From Herbidospora cretacea (GTDB lineage Bacteria > Actinomycetota > Actinomycetes > Streptosporangiales > Streptosporangiaceae), in the NCBI RefSeq assembly GCF_001570605.1, contig NZ_BBXG01000008.1:62001-126000 (forward strand): a stretch of 64,000 nucleotides of DNA. The letters run 5' to 3'. Both the position numbers and the translations under genes were made by a program. The notes beneath the pieces are model-generated. The model was not told where the DNA came from and did not search any database. It saw only the letters and a program-made list of their open reading frames with translations. The stretch's first letter is position 1; each line of letters begins with the position of its first letter. Positions 17,425 through 25,745 of this stretch are shown here, in pieces.

Positions 17425-19886
17425 CGAACCACCTTTCTGACGTGGGAGCCGGAGGCGTCGCGGGAGACCTCGAACCGGACCGGGACCCGGTCGGCCAGAG
17501 CCGGAACGTGGGTGACGACGCCGATCATGCGTTCGTGGCCGGAGGCGAGCCGTTCGAGGGTGGCGGCCACCATGTCGAGCGTGGCCGGGTCGAGGGTGCC
17601 GAAGCCCTCGTCGAGGAAGATCGAGTCGAGGCTGCGGGCCGCAGCGGCGGCCAGGCCCGCGACCTGGTCGGACAGGGCCAGCGCGAGGGCCAGGGAGGCC
17701 TGGAAGGTCTCGCCGCCGGACAGGGTCCGGGCGCTGCGGCGCAGCCCCGCCTCGGCGTAGTCGACGACCTCGATGTCGCCCCGGCCGCCCAGCACGAGTT
17801 CGTACTGACCGTCGGAGAGGTCTTTCAGGGTCTCCGACGCGGCGGCCACGAGCAGTTCGAGGGCCTCGGCGCAGAGCCAGCGCTCGAACTGGTTGGCCCG
17901 CAGCAGCAGGGCGAGTTCGTGGGCGACCCTGGCCTCGCTCTCGTGCGCCGCGACGCGTCCGGCCAGGTCGGCGGCGCGTTCACGGGCCTCCTGGACCCGG
18001 GCGAGCCGCTCGTCGGCCTGGGCGGCGGCGCGGGCGACCAGCTCGGCGACCTTGGTCGGCGCGGTCTTCTCCGTGATGTCCACCCCGTGGGCCCTGGTCA
18101 GGTCGGCCAGCGCCCGGCGGGCCTCCAGCGCGTCGCGTTCGGCCCGCTCGAAGCGGGCGTCGGCGGCCCGCGCGTCGGCGCGCTGACCGTCGGCGGTCCG
18201 GTCGCGCCAGGTGAGCAGGACGGTCCAGGCGGCGTGGACGTCTCCGGGGTCGAGCGGCGGCGGGCCGAAGGCGGACACGGTGTCGCGGGCGGTGTTCAGG
18301 TCGCGCCACGCCTGGTCGGTCTTGCGCCTGGCCTCGTCGACGGCGCGGGCGGCCTGGGTGGCGACGCGGCGGGCCTCGCGGGCCTCACGGCGGGCTGTCG
18401 CCACCCGTCGCGCGGTCTCGTCGATCCGCGCGAGCAGCGCCTCGATCGCGGCGGCCCGATCGGGGTCGGGCGGCGCGGTCGCGGCCAGGTCGAGAGCGCG
18501 GGCGGTGAGCACTTCGGCCTTGGCGGCGAGCCCGTCGTGGCGGGTGCGGGCCTGCTGCCCCTTCTCACGGACGGCGGCGAGGCGGCGTTCGGCGGCGGCC
18601 AGCGCCTCCGGCCCCGGACCTTGACGGAAGGCGTGCGCATGGCGGTCGTCCCGCCTGTCCGCGGGCAGGACGGGGACGACCTGGTGGCAGACCGGGCACG
18701 GGTCGCCCTGGACCAGGGTGCGGGCCAGGTCGGCCGCGGCATGGGCGATCCGCGCCTCGGTCAGGTCGCGGTCGGCCTCCTCGTAGTCGCGGAAGGCCTG
18801 GGCGAGCTCCTCGGCGGCCTTGGCCAGATCGCCCTCGACGCCGTCGGCCTCCCGCTGGGCCTCGACGGCCTCGGCGGTGCGGCGCGCGCGGTCGGTCAGG
18901 TCGGCCAGCTCGCGAAGGAGCGAGGCCCGGTCGCCCAGCGCGTCGAGGTCGCCGTCGGCCTTCTCCTCCAGCGCGTCGAGGCGGGCCTGCTCCGCCGCCG
19001 CGGCCTCGGCCTGTTCCCCGGCCCGGCGAGCCGACTCGGCCAGACCGCGCACCTCACCGGGGAGCGCGAGCGCACCGAGCAGGGTGAGGGCACGGACCAG
19101 CGCCGACCGTTCCTCCTCCGCGCTCTTCGCCGTCTCGTCGAGGACCCTCAGCCTCTCCAGGTCGGCGCCCACCCGTTCGGACAGGTCGCGCAGGGCGGCC
19201 ACCCTCGCCCGGGCGATCTCCTCGGCCTTCTCGTCGGCGTCGCGGAGGCGGGCCAGCTCTCCCCTGGCGAACTCGGCGGCCTGGTTCTGCCGGGTCTCCT
19301 CGACGACCGCGGCCTTGCGGACCTGCTCGTAGACGTCGGCGTCGAGGAGCTGGACCAGCAGGTCCTGGCGGTCGCTGGGGGTGGCGTGGAGGAACTCGGC
19401 GAAGCGGCCCTGGGGCAGCACGACGCACTGCGTGAAGAACTTGTATTCGAGCCCGGTGACCTTGGTGACCTCGGCGGCGACCTGTTCGCCCTCGGCCACC
19501 GGCTGGGAGGTCCCGGTCAGCGCGAGCAGGTCGGAGGCGGCCGGTATCGACGGGTCGAGCAGGTCGAGCCGGGCCTCCTTGGTGCGGACGGTGCCCTTGG
19601 CGTCGCGGAGCAGGGTCCGGACAGCGGCGTAGCGGCGGCCGGAGACCTCGAAGACCAGGGCCACCTTGCCCGAGGTCGCGGAGGGCGCCAGCGCGTGGGC
19701 GACGACGTTCTCCTTGCCCCACCGGGGCACGCTGCCGTAGAGGGCGAAGCAGACGGCGTCGATGACGGTGCTCTTGCCCGCGCCGGTCGCGCCGACCAGC
19801 GCGAAGTAGTCGACCTCCGCGAAGTCGACCTCGGTGGCGGCCCGGAAGCTGCCGAAGTTCTCCATGTGGAGCCGGATCGGGCGCAT
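17421..19886 (-). CDS. sbcC: SbcC/Rad50-type SMC-like ATPase
   Basis: 821-residue ATPase that partners Mre11/SbcD at DNA ends. The N-terminal Walker A is GATGAGKST, followed by IDAVCFALYGSVPRWG. Long Arg/Glu/Ala-rich coiled coils flank a zinc hook, CPVC, near residue 395. The C-terminal lobe has the signature LSGGETFQASLALALALSDQ and Walker B LDSIFLDEGFGTLD. At 821 residues it is shorter than E. coli SbcC, so the coiled coils are short. The start ATG 19886 follows GGAGGTGGG. It begins 19 bases after sbcD and overlaps the NurA-like gene. Confidence 0.93.
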   Translation of the reverse strand: MRPIRLHMENFGSFRAATEVDFAEVDYFALVGATGAGKSTVIDAVCFALYGSVPRWGKENVVAHALAPSATSGKVALVFEVSGRRYAAVRTLLRDAKGTVRTKEARLDLLDPSIPAASDLLALTGTSQPVAEGEQVAAEVTKVTGLEYKFFTQCVVLPQGRFAEFLHATPSDRQDLLVQLLDADVYEQVRKAAVVEETRQNQAAEFARGELARLRDADEKAEEIARARVAALRDLSERVGADLERLRVLDETAKSAEEERSALVRALTLLGALALPGEVRGLAESARRAGEQAEAAAAEQARLDALEEKADGDLDALGDRASLLRELADLTDRARRTAEAVEAQREADGVEGDLAKAAEELAQAFRDYEEADRDLTEARIAHAAADLARTLVQGDPCPVCHQVVPVLPADRRDDRHAHAFRQGPGPEALAAAERRLAAVREKGQQARTRHDGLAAKAEVLTARALDLAATAPPDPDRAAAIEALLARIDETARRVATARREAREARRVATQAARAVDEARRKTDQAWRDLNTARDTVSAFGPPPLDPGDVHAAWTVLLTWRDRTADGQRADARAADARFERAERDALEARRALADLTRAHGVDITEKTAPTKVAELVARAAAQADERLARVQEARERAADLAGRVAAHESEARVAHELALLLRANQFERWLCAEALELLVAAASETLKDLSDGQYELVLGGRGDIEVVDYAEAGLRRSARTLSGGETFQASLALALALSDQVAGLAAAAARSLDSIFLDEGFGTLDPATLDMVAATLERLASGHERMIGVVTHVPALADRVPVRFEVSRDASGSHVRKVVR

Positions 19887-19905
19887 CAGGAACCCACCTC
19901 CGCGG

Positions 19906-21057
19906 TCATGAGCGCGTCACCTCGTCGTGCAGGCGGTCGAAGAGAGCGCCCAGGGCCTCGACGTCCTTGCCGGAGGCGGTCAGGTATTCGCGGACCAGGT
20001 CACGCGGCCCCCGGCCGGCGCCCGTGGCCTGCCGTCGGCGCACGCTCGCGGGCCGGAAGTCGGGGTGCAGGTCGACCTGGAGCGCTCCGGGAAGCAGCTC
20101 CCGCACCGTGTCGGCCAGGCCCGCCCGGGGTTTCTCGGCCACGATCACTCTCAGCCAGGCGTCGCCCAGGTCGGCGGCCATCGCCTCCAGGCGCTCCAGG
20201 CTGCCGGTGACCGTCGTGAGCACCTTCGGCTTCTCCAGCGCGACCTCGCGGACCTGGGCCGGCGCGCCGGGCGAGACCTCGACGACCAAGACGCCCGGCT
20301 GGTTCTTCTCCTCGCCGAAGTCGACCGCGAGGGGCGAGCCGCTGTACCAGATCGGGCACGGCCCCGGCATCTGCTGGCGGCGGTGCAGGTGGCCCAGCGC
20401 GGCGTACTGGACCGTCGGGGGGAAGGCGGTCGACTCGAAGTAGTAGGAGAAGATCGTCTGGGCCTGGCGTTCGCCGCCGCCCATCTTCCCGCCCGGCAGG
20501 GTGCCGTGGGTGGTCACCAGGTTGATGGTGTCGCCGGTGAAGCCGCCGGTCAGCGCCTCGGCGAGGCGGCCGAAGCGGTCGGCGTAGCTGCGGTTGTGCT
20601 CGGCGGCCGTCTCGGTGATCAGCTCGGCGGCCCGGACGACGTGGCGGTGGGACAGGAACGGCAGCACGGCGCACTTGACCGGCTCGCCGGTCCGGGCGGT
20701 GAACTCGATCAGCCCGCCCTGGTCGGGCCGCCGGAACAGCCCCGACACGTGGATGCCGAGCGCCCCCAGCACCGGCCGGTAGACCTCCAGGAGCTGCGCG
20801 TTGTCGTGGTTGCCGGCCAGCACGACCACCTCGCGGCCGCCCTCCCGCAACTGCATCAGCGCGTTGACGACCAGACCCTGCGACTCGGGCGTGGGGGCCG
20901 AGGTGTCGAAGAGGTCGCCCGCGACCAGCACCAGGTCGACGTCTTCCCGGCGGGCCACGCCCACGAGCTCCCAGAGCACCGCGCGGTGTTCGTCGTGGCG
21001 CCCCCGGCCCTTGAGGACCTTGCCGACGTGCCAGTCGGCCGTGTGCAGGATCTTCAT
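19906..21057 (-). CDS. sbcD: SbcD/Mre11-type nuclease
   Basis: 383-residue metallophosphoesterase nuclease that forms a complex with SbcC. All phosphodiesterase motifs are present: HTADWHVGK (Asp and His at the N-terminus), LVAGDLFD, VLAGNHDN, VTTHGTLPG and YAALGHLHRRQ. The C-terminal part holds the capping and SbcC-binding regions. The start is ATG 21057. Nine bases separate it from herA and 19 from sbcC. Expected activities are 3'-5' exonuclease and endonuclease on DNA ends or hairpins, powered by the SbcC ATPase. Confidence 0.94.
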   Translation of the reverse strand: MKILHTADWHVGKVLKGRGRHDEHRAVLWELVGVARREDVDLVLVAGDLFDTSAPTPESQGLVVNALMQLREGGREVVVLAGNHDNAQLLEVYRPVLGALGIHVSGLFRRPDQGGLIEFTARTGEPVKCAVLPFLSHRHVVRAAELITETAAEHNRSYADRFGRLAEALTGGFTGDTINLVTTHGTLPGGKMGGGERQAQTIFSYYFESTAFPPTVQYAALGHLHRRQQMPGPCPIWYSGSPLAVDFGEEKNQPGVLVVEVSPGAPAQVREVALEKPKVLTTVTGSLERLEAMAADLGDAWLRVIVAEKPRAGLADTVRELLPGALQVDLHPDFRPASVRRRQATGAGRGPRDLVREYLTASGKDVEALGALFDRLHDEVTRS

Positions 21058-21066
21058 GGACGCCTT

Positions 21067-22815
21067 TCAGAATGGGGGAACGTCGTCTTCGGGGGCGGGC
21101 AGCCCGGCGAACGGGTCGTGCGCCGCGATCGACGCCGGGGACGAGACGGGGGCCGCCCCGGCCTCGGAGGGCCGGGTGGCCCAGGCCGGGAACGGGAAGT
21201 TGACGGCCAGCGGGACGGGGATCTCCGGCTGCACCACGAACATGGTGCCCGGCTTGGCGATGGTGGCCCGGTCGCGGGCGGTGCCCGTCAGCCAGCCGTA
21301 TTCGGACCTGGTGGCCTCGGCCGGGTCGAGCCTTCCCGCGACCCGGACGGCGCAGTTGGCCACGATACGCCGCTCCACCTCGGAGGCGGTCTGCTGGGCG
21401 CCGATCAGGATGACGCCGAGCGAGCGGCCGCGCTCGGCCACGTCGAGCAGGATCTCCTTGATCGGGGAGTCGCCGTCGCGGGGGGCGTACTTGTTGAGCT
21501 CGTCGAGGACCACGAACAGCAGCGGCCGGGCCGAGCCCGACAGCTCCTTGCGGGCGAACTCGCCGCGCAGCACGACGCCGACGACGAACCGCTGGGCGCG
21601 CTCGGGCAGGTTGTGCAGGTCGACGATGGTCACCTGGGCGTCGGAGACGCCGATCGAGTGGGGCCGCCCGGCCGGCAGGTCGCCGCGCACGATCGGGGTG
21701 AGCGACCTGATCGAGCTGCGCAGCCGCCGCAGGAACGCGTTGATCGTGCCGAGCGGCGTCGGGAAGCCCGTCCAGGTGGCCCGGGTCGACTCGTCGGCCA
21801 GCCGCTCGTCGATCAGGTCGACGAGCTGGGGGTAGGTGCGGCACTCGGCGTCGTCGACCTTGACCGCCCCCGAGGAGCCGAGCGGCTCGGCGAGCAGTTT
21901 CAGCCGGGCCGCGATCTGGCCGATCAGCAGGTTGTACTGCGACTTCTCGTCGTCGGCGTCGGCGAACACGTAGCGCAGGAGCTCGTTGTCGCAGAACTCG
22001 GCCAGGGTCCAGTAGAAGGAGCTGACGCCCTTGGTCCGGGCCGTGACGTGGGGCACGCCGTGGACGTCGCCGGGCCTCGGCGGCGCGAACACGTGGACGC
22101 TCCGGAACGCCTGCGCGGGCAGCCCGAGCGTGGCGTAGCCGGAGCGGGCGTGGTCGTCGACGCGGGTGTTGGCGTGGTCGAGGAACAGCAGGTCCTCGCC
22201 CTTGACCGAGAAGATCAGCGCCTTGGTGTTGGCCGCCTCGGCGCCCAGCACCCCGGAGTTGAACACCGAGTAGAGCAGGAACGTCGCGAACGAGGTCTTG
22301 GTCGCCACCCCGGACACCCCGGAGATCGACACGTGGGCGCCGCGGGTGCCGTCGAGGAAGTCGAAGTTCAGGTAGGCGGCCTCGCCGTCGCGCCCGATGC
22401 CCATCGGCACCCGCCGCTCCATCACGTCGAAATAGAGCGCCTGGTCGCGGTCGGCCCCCTTCGCCCGGAACGCCGGGGCCCCCGGCAGCGGCGGCACGAA
22501 CACCTCGGGCTCCACCCGGGTGACCCGCACCTCCGCGACCTCGACGACGGCGGCGGGCAGCGACCCCCCGGCGATCAGGAACACGTCGGAGTCGTAGGCG
22601 GCCCCCTCGTGGCGGGCCTCGACGTGGGTGACCACCCCCGCGACCAGCACCGTGCCGTGGCCGGGCACCTCGCGCCGCGTCACCACCACCTCGTCGAGCT
22701 GCACGACCTTCCCCGGCTCCAGGCCGATCCAGAACGACAGGGGCGAGGCCGACTGTGTGCCGAGCACACGGCCGACAGCCTCGCCAGCAGGGGCACCAGA
22801 GAACCCATCCGTCAC
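21067..22815 (-). CDS. herA: HerA-like hexameric DNA-translocating ATPase
   Basis: 582-residue ATPase of the HerA/FtsK superfamily. The N-terminal HAS-barrel (about 1-110) includes GRVLGTQSASPLSFWIGLEP and VLVAGVVTHVEAR. The RecA-like core has a variant Walker A, SGVSGVATKTSFATFLL, near residue 168, a Walker B, LLFVVLDELNKYAP, near 438, and the downstream GAQQTASEVERRIVANCAVR sensor segment typical of HerA. The start is GTG 22815. It directly precedes sbcD and lies 21 bases after the HIT gene. HerA pumps DNA to NurA during end resection in archaea, and the same partner genes are next to it here. Its motif variant should be checked against bacterial HerA proteins. Confidence 0.85.
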   Translation of the reverse strand: MTDGFSGAPAGEAVGRVLGTQSASPLSFWIGLEPGKVVQLDEVVVTRREVPGHGTVLVAGVVTHVEARHEGAAYDSDVFLIAGGSLPAAVVEVAEVRVTRVEPEVFVPPLPGAPAFRAKGADRDQALYFDVMERRVPMGIGRDGEAAYLNFDFLDGTRGAHVSISGVSGVATKTSFATFLLYSVFNSGVLGAEAANTKALIFSVKGEDLLFLDHANTRVDDHARSGYATLGLPAQAFRSVHVFAPPRPGDVHGVPHVTARTKGVSSFYWTLAEFCDNELLRYVFADADDEKSQYNLLIGQIAARLKLLAEPLGSSGAVKVDDAECRTYPQLVDLIDERLADESTRATWTGFPTPLGTINAFLRRLRSSIRSLTPIVRGDLPAGRPHSIGVSDAQVTIVDLHNLPERAQRFVVGVVLRGEFARKELSGSARPLLFVVLDELNKYAPRDGDSPIKEILLDVAERGRSLGVILIGAQQTASEVERRIVANCAVRVAGRLDPAEATRSEYGWLTGTARDRATIAKPGTMFVVQPEIPVPLAVNFPFPAWATRPSEAGAAPVSSPASIAAHDPFAGLPAPEDDVPPF

Positions 22816-22836
22816 CCTGGGCAGGGTAGTGCAGCC

Positions 22837-23364
22837 TTACGACGTTTTCTCAGGCCATGCCTGGGCGAGCAAGTCACGGGTGTCCCGGAGCAACTGTGGT
22901 AGAACGCGCGTGAGCCCCACGACGGGCATGAAGTTCGTGTCACCGCCCCAACGGGGCACGACGTGCTGGTGGAGGTGGGCGGCGATGCCCGCCCCGGCGA
23001 CCGTCCCGAGGTTCATCCCGACGTTGAACCCCTGCGCGCCGCTGGCGTCGCGGAGGCTGGTGAGGGCCTTCTGGGTGAAGCCGGCCAGTTCGGCGGTCTC
23101 GGCGGTGTCGAGGTCGGTGTAGTCGGAGACGTGCCGGTAGGGACAGACCATCAGGTGGCCGGAGTTGTAGGGGTAGAGGTTCAGGACCGCGTACACGACC
23201 TCGCCCCGGGCCACGATCAGCCCGTCGGCGTCGTCCATCTTCGGGATCTCGCAGAACGGGCACCCGTCACCGGCGCCCGGACCGGTCGGCTTGTTCTCTC
23301 CCTTGATGTACGCCATCCGGTGCGGCGTCCAGAGCCGTCCGAAAGCGTCGGGCACGTCTGTCAT
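22837..23364 (-). CDS. HIT-family hydrolase (AP4A phosphorylase/hydrolase type)
   Basis: 175-residue histidine-triad protein closely resembling mycobacterial Rv2613c: LWTPHRMAYIKGE, CPFCEIP, YAVLNLYPYNSGHLMVCPYRH and the triad HLHQHVVPRWGGD. Such enzymes split dinucleoside polyphosphates such as AP4A. The start ATG 23364 (MTDVPDAF) is preferred; ATG 23376 would add four residues. In mycobacteria the gene lies between thrS and pgsA, whereas here it is followed at 21 bases by herA and is probably co-transcribed with the repair genes. The two Cys in CPFC may bind zinc. Confidence 0.88.
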   Translation of the reverse strand: MTDVPDAFGRLWTPHRMAYIKGENKPTGPGAGDGCPFCEIPKMDDADGLIVARGEVVYAVLNLYPYNSGHLMVCPYRHVSDYTDLDTAETAELAGFTQKALTSLRDASGAQGFNVGMNLGTVAGAGIAAHLHQHVVPRWGGDTNFMPVVGLTRVLPQLLRDTRDLLAQAWPEKTS

Positions 23365-23382
23365 GTCGGCCAGCATATGGGG

Positions 23383-23414
23383 GACCCGCCGGCGATACCC
23401 CCGCCGACCGGGTC
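23383..23414. promoter_or_regulatory. Hairpin/inverted repeat between HIT and Asp23 genes
   Basis: GACCCG (23383-23388) pairs with CGGGTC (23409-23414), and inner CGGCG pairs with CGCCG. It lies in the divergent promoter region of the HIT and Asp23 genes. It may be an operator or a leader hairpin of the HIT-herA transcript. Confidence 0.25.
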
Positions 23415-23475
23415 TAACGCCGGACAAACCCTTCGATCTTCCGGCAGAATCCTGCTGACCTGAGGAGATGATCGT

Positions 23476-23943
23476 GTGACCGACGTCGCGTACGAGCACC
23501 AGAACGAGTCCCCCTCCGCGGAGTCCGAGGGAGAGGCCCCCCAGGAGCCGCAGATCTCCGTCGCGGGCCTCAAGGGCAAGATCACCGTCGCCGACGAGGT
23601 CGTCGAGAAGGTGACCGCCCTGGCCGCCAGGCAGGTCCCCGGCGTCGCCGACCTCGGCGGCGACCTGGCCCGGATCTTCGAGTCGGCCCGCAACACCATC
23701 GGCCTCGGCAGCAAGCGCGCCAGCCAGGGCGTCCGCGCCGAGATCCAGGACGGCATGGTCGCCATCGACATCACGATCGTCATCGTCTACGGACACGTGG
23801 TGATGGAGGTCGCGGCGGAGGTGCAGTCGAGCGTGGCCACCTCGGTGTCGCAGATGCTCGGGATGGAGGTCGTCGAGGTCAACGTGACCGTCGACGACGT
23901 CCGCCTCCCGGGCGAGGCCAAGCCGGGCGAAGCCGCCGCCTGA
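23476..23943 (+). CDS. Asp23/Gls24-family envelope stress response protein
   Basis: 155-residue protein. An acidic, disordered N-terminal 25 residues is followed by the Asp23/Gls24 domain: GKITVADEVVEKVTALAARQVPGVADLGG, VRAEIQDGMVAIDITIVIVYG and VSQMLGMEVVEVNVTVDDV. The start GTG 23476 follows GAGGAG. Members are membrane-associated scaffolds linked to envelope or alkaline stress; no membrane segment is present here. Many actinobacteria have several copies in clusters, but here it is single. It is separated from the converging DUF1996 gene by a strong terminator. Confidence 0.9.
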   Translation: MTDVAYEHQNESPSAESEGEAPQEPQISVAGLKGKITVADEVVEKVTALAARQVPGVADLGGDLARIFESARNTIGLGSKRASQGVRAEIQDGMVAIDITIVIVYGHVVMEVAAEVQSSVATSVSQMLGMEVVEVNVTVDDVRLPGEAKPGEAAA

Positions 23944-23952
23944 GACGTCGGA

Positions 23953-23984
23953 GAAGGCCGGGCCCCGCGGGGAGCCCGGCCTTC
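23953..23984. terminator. Bidirectional terminator after Asp23 gene
   Basis: GAAGGCCGGGC (23953-23963) pairs perfectly with GCCCGGCCTTC (23974-23984) over 11 bp with a 10-nt loop. It is located between two converging genes and followed by TTGCTT on the plus strand. Confidence 0.8.
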
Positions 23985-23998
23985 TTGCTTGGCGCTGC

Positions 23999-24967
23999 TT
24001 AGGGCTTGCCCTTGTCGATGCCGTAGCCGTTGCACTGGCGGCCGCCGTTGATGCAGTGCTTGACCAGCTCGGCCTGCCGGTTGCCCTCCCACGCCTCCAT
24101 GAAGTCGTAGTGGAAGGTGAAGCTCCCGCCCGATGAGTAGCGCAGGCCGTCGGTCCGGCCGCCGGGCAGCTTGTACGGGACCTTGATCTCCAGCATCGGC
24201 AGCGGGACCGGGAACGCCGCCGGGCACACGCTCTTCACCGGGTAGGCCATGTGGCTCTTGTGGTCGGCCGAGTCGAGGTCACGGCCGTTCCAGCAGCTCG
24301 GGGCCTTCAGCCGCACGATCAGCGAACTGCCCGACGGGCAGGACTTCGGGAAGTCGTTGAAGGTGCCGCCGCCGCAGGTCCAGGTGCCCTGGAAGGCCGC
24401 GGCCGACGTGGTGCGCATGTCGCCGACGATCAGCCGGAAACCGGCCGGGAACGGCTGCACCGTGCGGTAGTCCTTCACGCCCGACTTGTAATAGGTCGTC
24501 ACGATCTGCGGGTTCACGATCGTGCCGTTCTGGTACAGGGTCGGGATCCAGTAGGCCGACTTGTCCTTCACGTCCTCGCAGCTCGACTTGCCCAGGAGCA
24601 AGGAGGCGCGGGTCGACTTCGCGTTGGTGGTGGTGTTCCCGGCGAAGGTGTGGAAGTGGGACGCGCCCGCCAGGCCCGGGTAGACGATCGGGTCGTCGGC
24701 CAGGTGGTGGGTGGGCTTGCAGTTGGCGTGGATCTCGCGGTACTGCGCGAACGGCGGCGGCGTGGTGAAGGTCGGCACCGGCAGCGGCTTGGCGGTCGGG
24801 AACGGAGAGGCCACCGCTGTGGATGCCGCTGTGGACGCCGCTGTGGACGCCGCCGCGGGCGCCGCCCGGTGCGCGGCGTGCGGGTTGGCCATGGCGGCCG
24901 ACGAGGGCAGCAGGACCGCGGCCAGCACGATCGTCGCGGCTCTGCGCCATGGGCTGAGGGGAGACAT
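23999..24967 (-). CDS. Secreted DUF1996 domain protein
   Basis: 322-residue exported protein. The start ATG 24967 follows AAAGGA and gives a signal peptide (WRRAATIVLAAVLLPSSAAMA). A low-complexity Ala/Ser/Thr linker with three AAST repeats follows. The DUF1996 domain covers about 90-315 (HANCKPTHHLADDPIVYPG, SHFHTFAGN, YWIPTLY, CPSGSSLIVRLKAPSCWNG, HYDFMEAW). The conserved His-rich SHFHTF motif and six or more Cys suggest an extracellular, metal- or disulfide-stabilised fold. DUF1996 proteins occur in actinomycetes and fungi, often with carbohydrate-binding domains; the activity is not established. Confidence 0.85.
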   Translation of the reverse strand: MSPLSPWRRAATIVLAAVLLPSSAAMANPHAAHRAAPAAASTAASTAASTAVASPFPTAKPLPVPTFTTPPPFAQYREIHANCKPTHHLADDPIVYPGLAGASHFHTFAGNTTTNAKSTRASLLLGKSSCEDVKDKSAYWIPTLYQNGTIVNPQIVTTYYKSGVKDYRTVQPFPAGFRLIVGDMRTTSAAAFQGTWTCGGGTFNDFPKSCPSGSSLIVRLKAPSCWNGRDLDSADHKSHMAYPVKSVCPAAFPVPLPMLEIKVPYKLPGGRTDGLRYSSGGSFTFHYDFMEAWEGNRQAELVKHCINGGRQCNGYGIDKGKP

Positions 24968-24989
24968 CGATGTCCTTTGAAGTGGGGAG

Positions 24990-25011
24990 ACGTTCGGTGC
25001 GCGTCGAACGT
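24990..25011. promoter_or_regulatory. 7-bp inverted repeat upstream of DUF1996 gene
   Basis: ACGTTCG (24990-24996) and CGAACGT (25005-25011) form a perfect palindrome with an 8-nt spacer, 23 bases upstream of the DUF1996 start. It may be an operator, possibly for the adjacent response regulator, but that link is a guess. Confidence 0.3.
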
Positions 25012-25064
25012 TAGCCACCCGCCCGCCCGGCGGATTAGGCCCTAAGTCCCAGGACGGCTGACCG

Positions 25065-25745
25065 TCACGGCCCAATTCCGGGGCCGCCCGTCCACACCAC
25101 CATCGCCTCGGTGCGGCTGCCCACGTTGAGCTTGCCGAAGACGCTGTTCAGGTGGTTCTTCACGGTCTTCTCCGTGAGCCCGAGCCGGATCGCGATGGAC
25201 GCGTTGCTCAGCCCCTGCGCCAGCAGGTTCAGCACCTCGCGTTCCCGCCGGGTGATGCCGAACCTGGCCTGCACGGCATGCCTGCGCTCGGCCCGGTCCC
25301 GCTGCTCCTGGTCGCGTTCGGCCTGTCCCCGCACCAGCGAGGTGGCCACCGAGGCCGCCACCGGCGACAGCCAGCCCCGTCCCTCCGCCACGGCCAGCAC
25401 GGCGCTGAGCAGTTCGGGCGGGTCGAACTGCCCGTGGACGAGGTAGCCGCGCACCCCGCCCCGCAGCATGGCGGCGATGACGTCTTCGGTGTCGTCGCTG
25501 GTCAGCGCGAGCACCCGGGTGTGCAGGCTCATCTCCGACACGACCGAGAGCCCGTCGGCCAGCGGCATGCGGTGGTCGAGCAGGGTCACCCCGGGGCGCA
25601 GGCGGCGGGCCGCCGCGAGGCCGTCGTACCCGTTGCCGGCCTCGCCCACCACCCGGAGCCGCGCGTCGGCGGCCAGGAACGCCGACATGGCGGCGCGCAC
25701 GATCGGGTTGTCGTCGACGATCAGGACGTCGATCACCTGGCTCAT
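25065..25745 (-). CDS. NarL/LuxR-type response regulator
   Basis: 226-residue regulator. The receiver domain (1-120) begins DVLIVDDNPIVRAAM, with the acidic pocket DD and the phospho-acceptor Asp in TLLDHRMPLADG. The C-terminal LuxR helix-turn-helix reads ITRREREVLNLLAQGLSNASIAIRLG and TVKNHLNSVFGKL. The start ATG 25745 overlaps the kinase stop as ATGA, so the two are translationally coupled. A linker of charged Arg/Glu residues separates the domains. Targets are unknown; the adjacent DUF1996 gene is one candidate. Confidence 0.93.
   Translation of the reverse strand: MSQVIDVLIVDDNPIVRAAMSAFLAADARLRVVGEAGNGYDGLAAARRLRPGVTLLDHRMPLADGLSVVSEMSLHTRVLALTSDDTEDVIAAMLRGGVRGYLVHGQFDPPELLSAVLAVAEGRGWLSPVAASVATSLVRGQAERDQEQRDRAERRHAVQARFGITRREREVLNLLAQGLSNASIAIRLGLTEKTVKNHLNSVFGKLNVGSRTEAMVVWTGGPGIGP

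Noticed and set aside
16468-22815. Sir2-HerA or DUF4297-HerA anti-phage system
   Set aside because: No Sir2 or DUF4297 gene is present; the partners are Mre11, Rad50 and a NurA-like protein, which point to DNA end processing.
17442-22902. Two very long plus-strand frames (922 and 991 codons) opposite the repair operon
   Set aside because: They are antisense to SbcC, SbcD and HerA, whose motifs are all intact; the predicted products are low-complexity.
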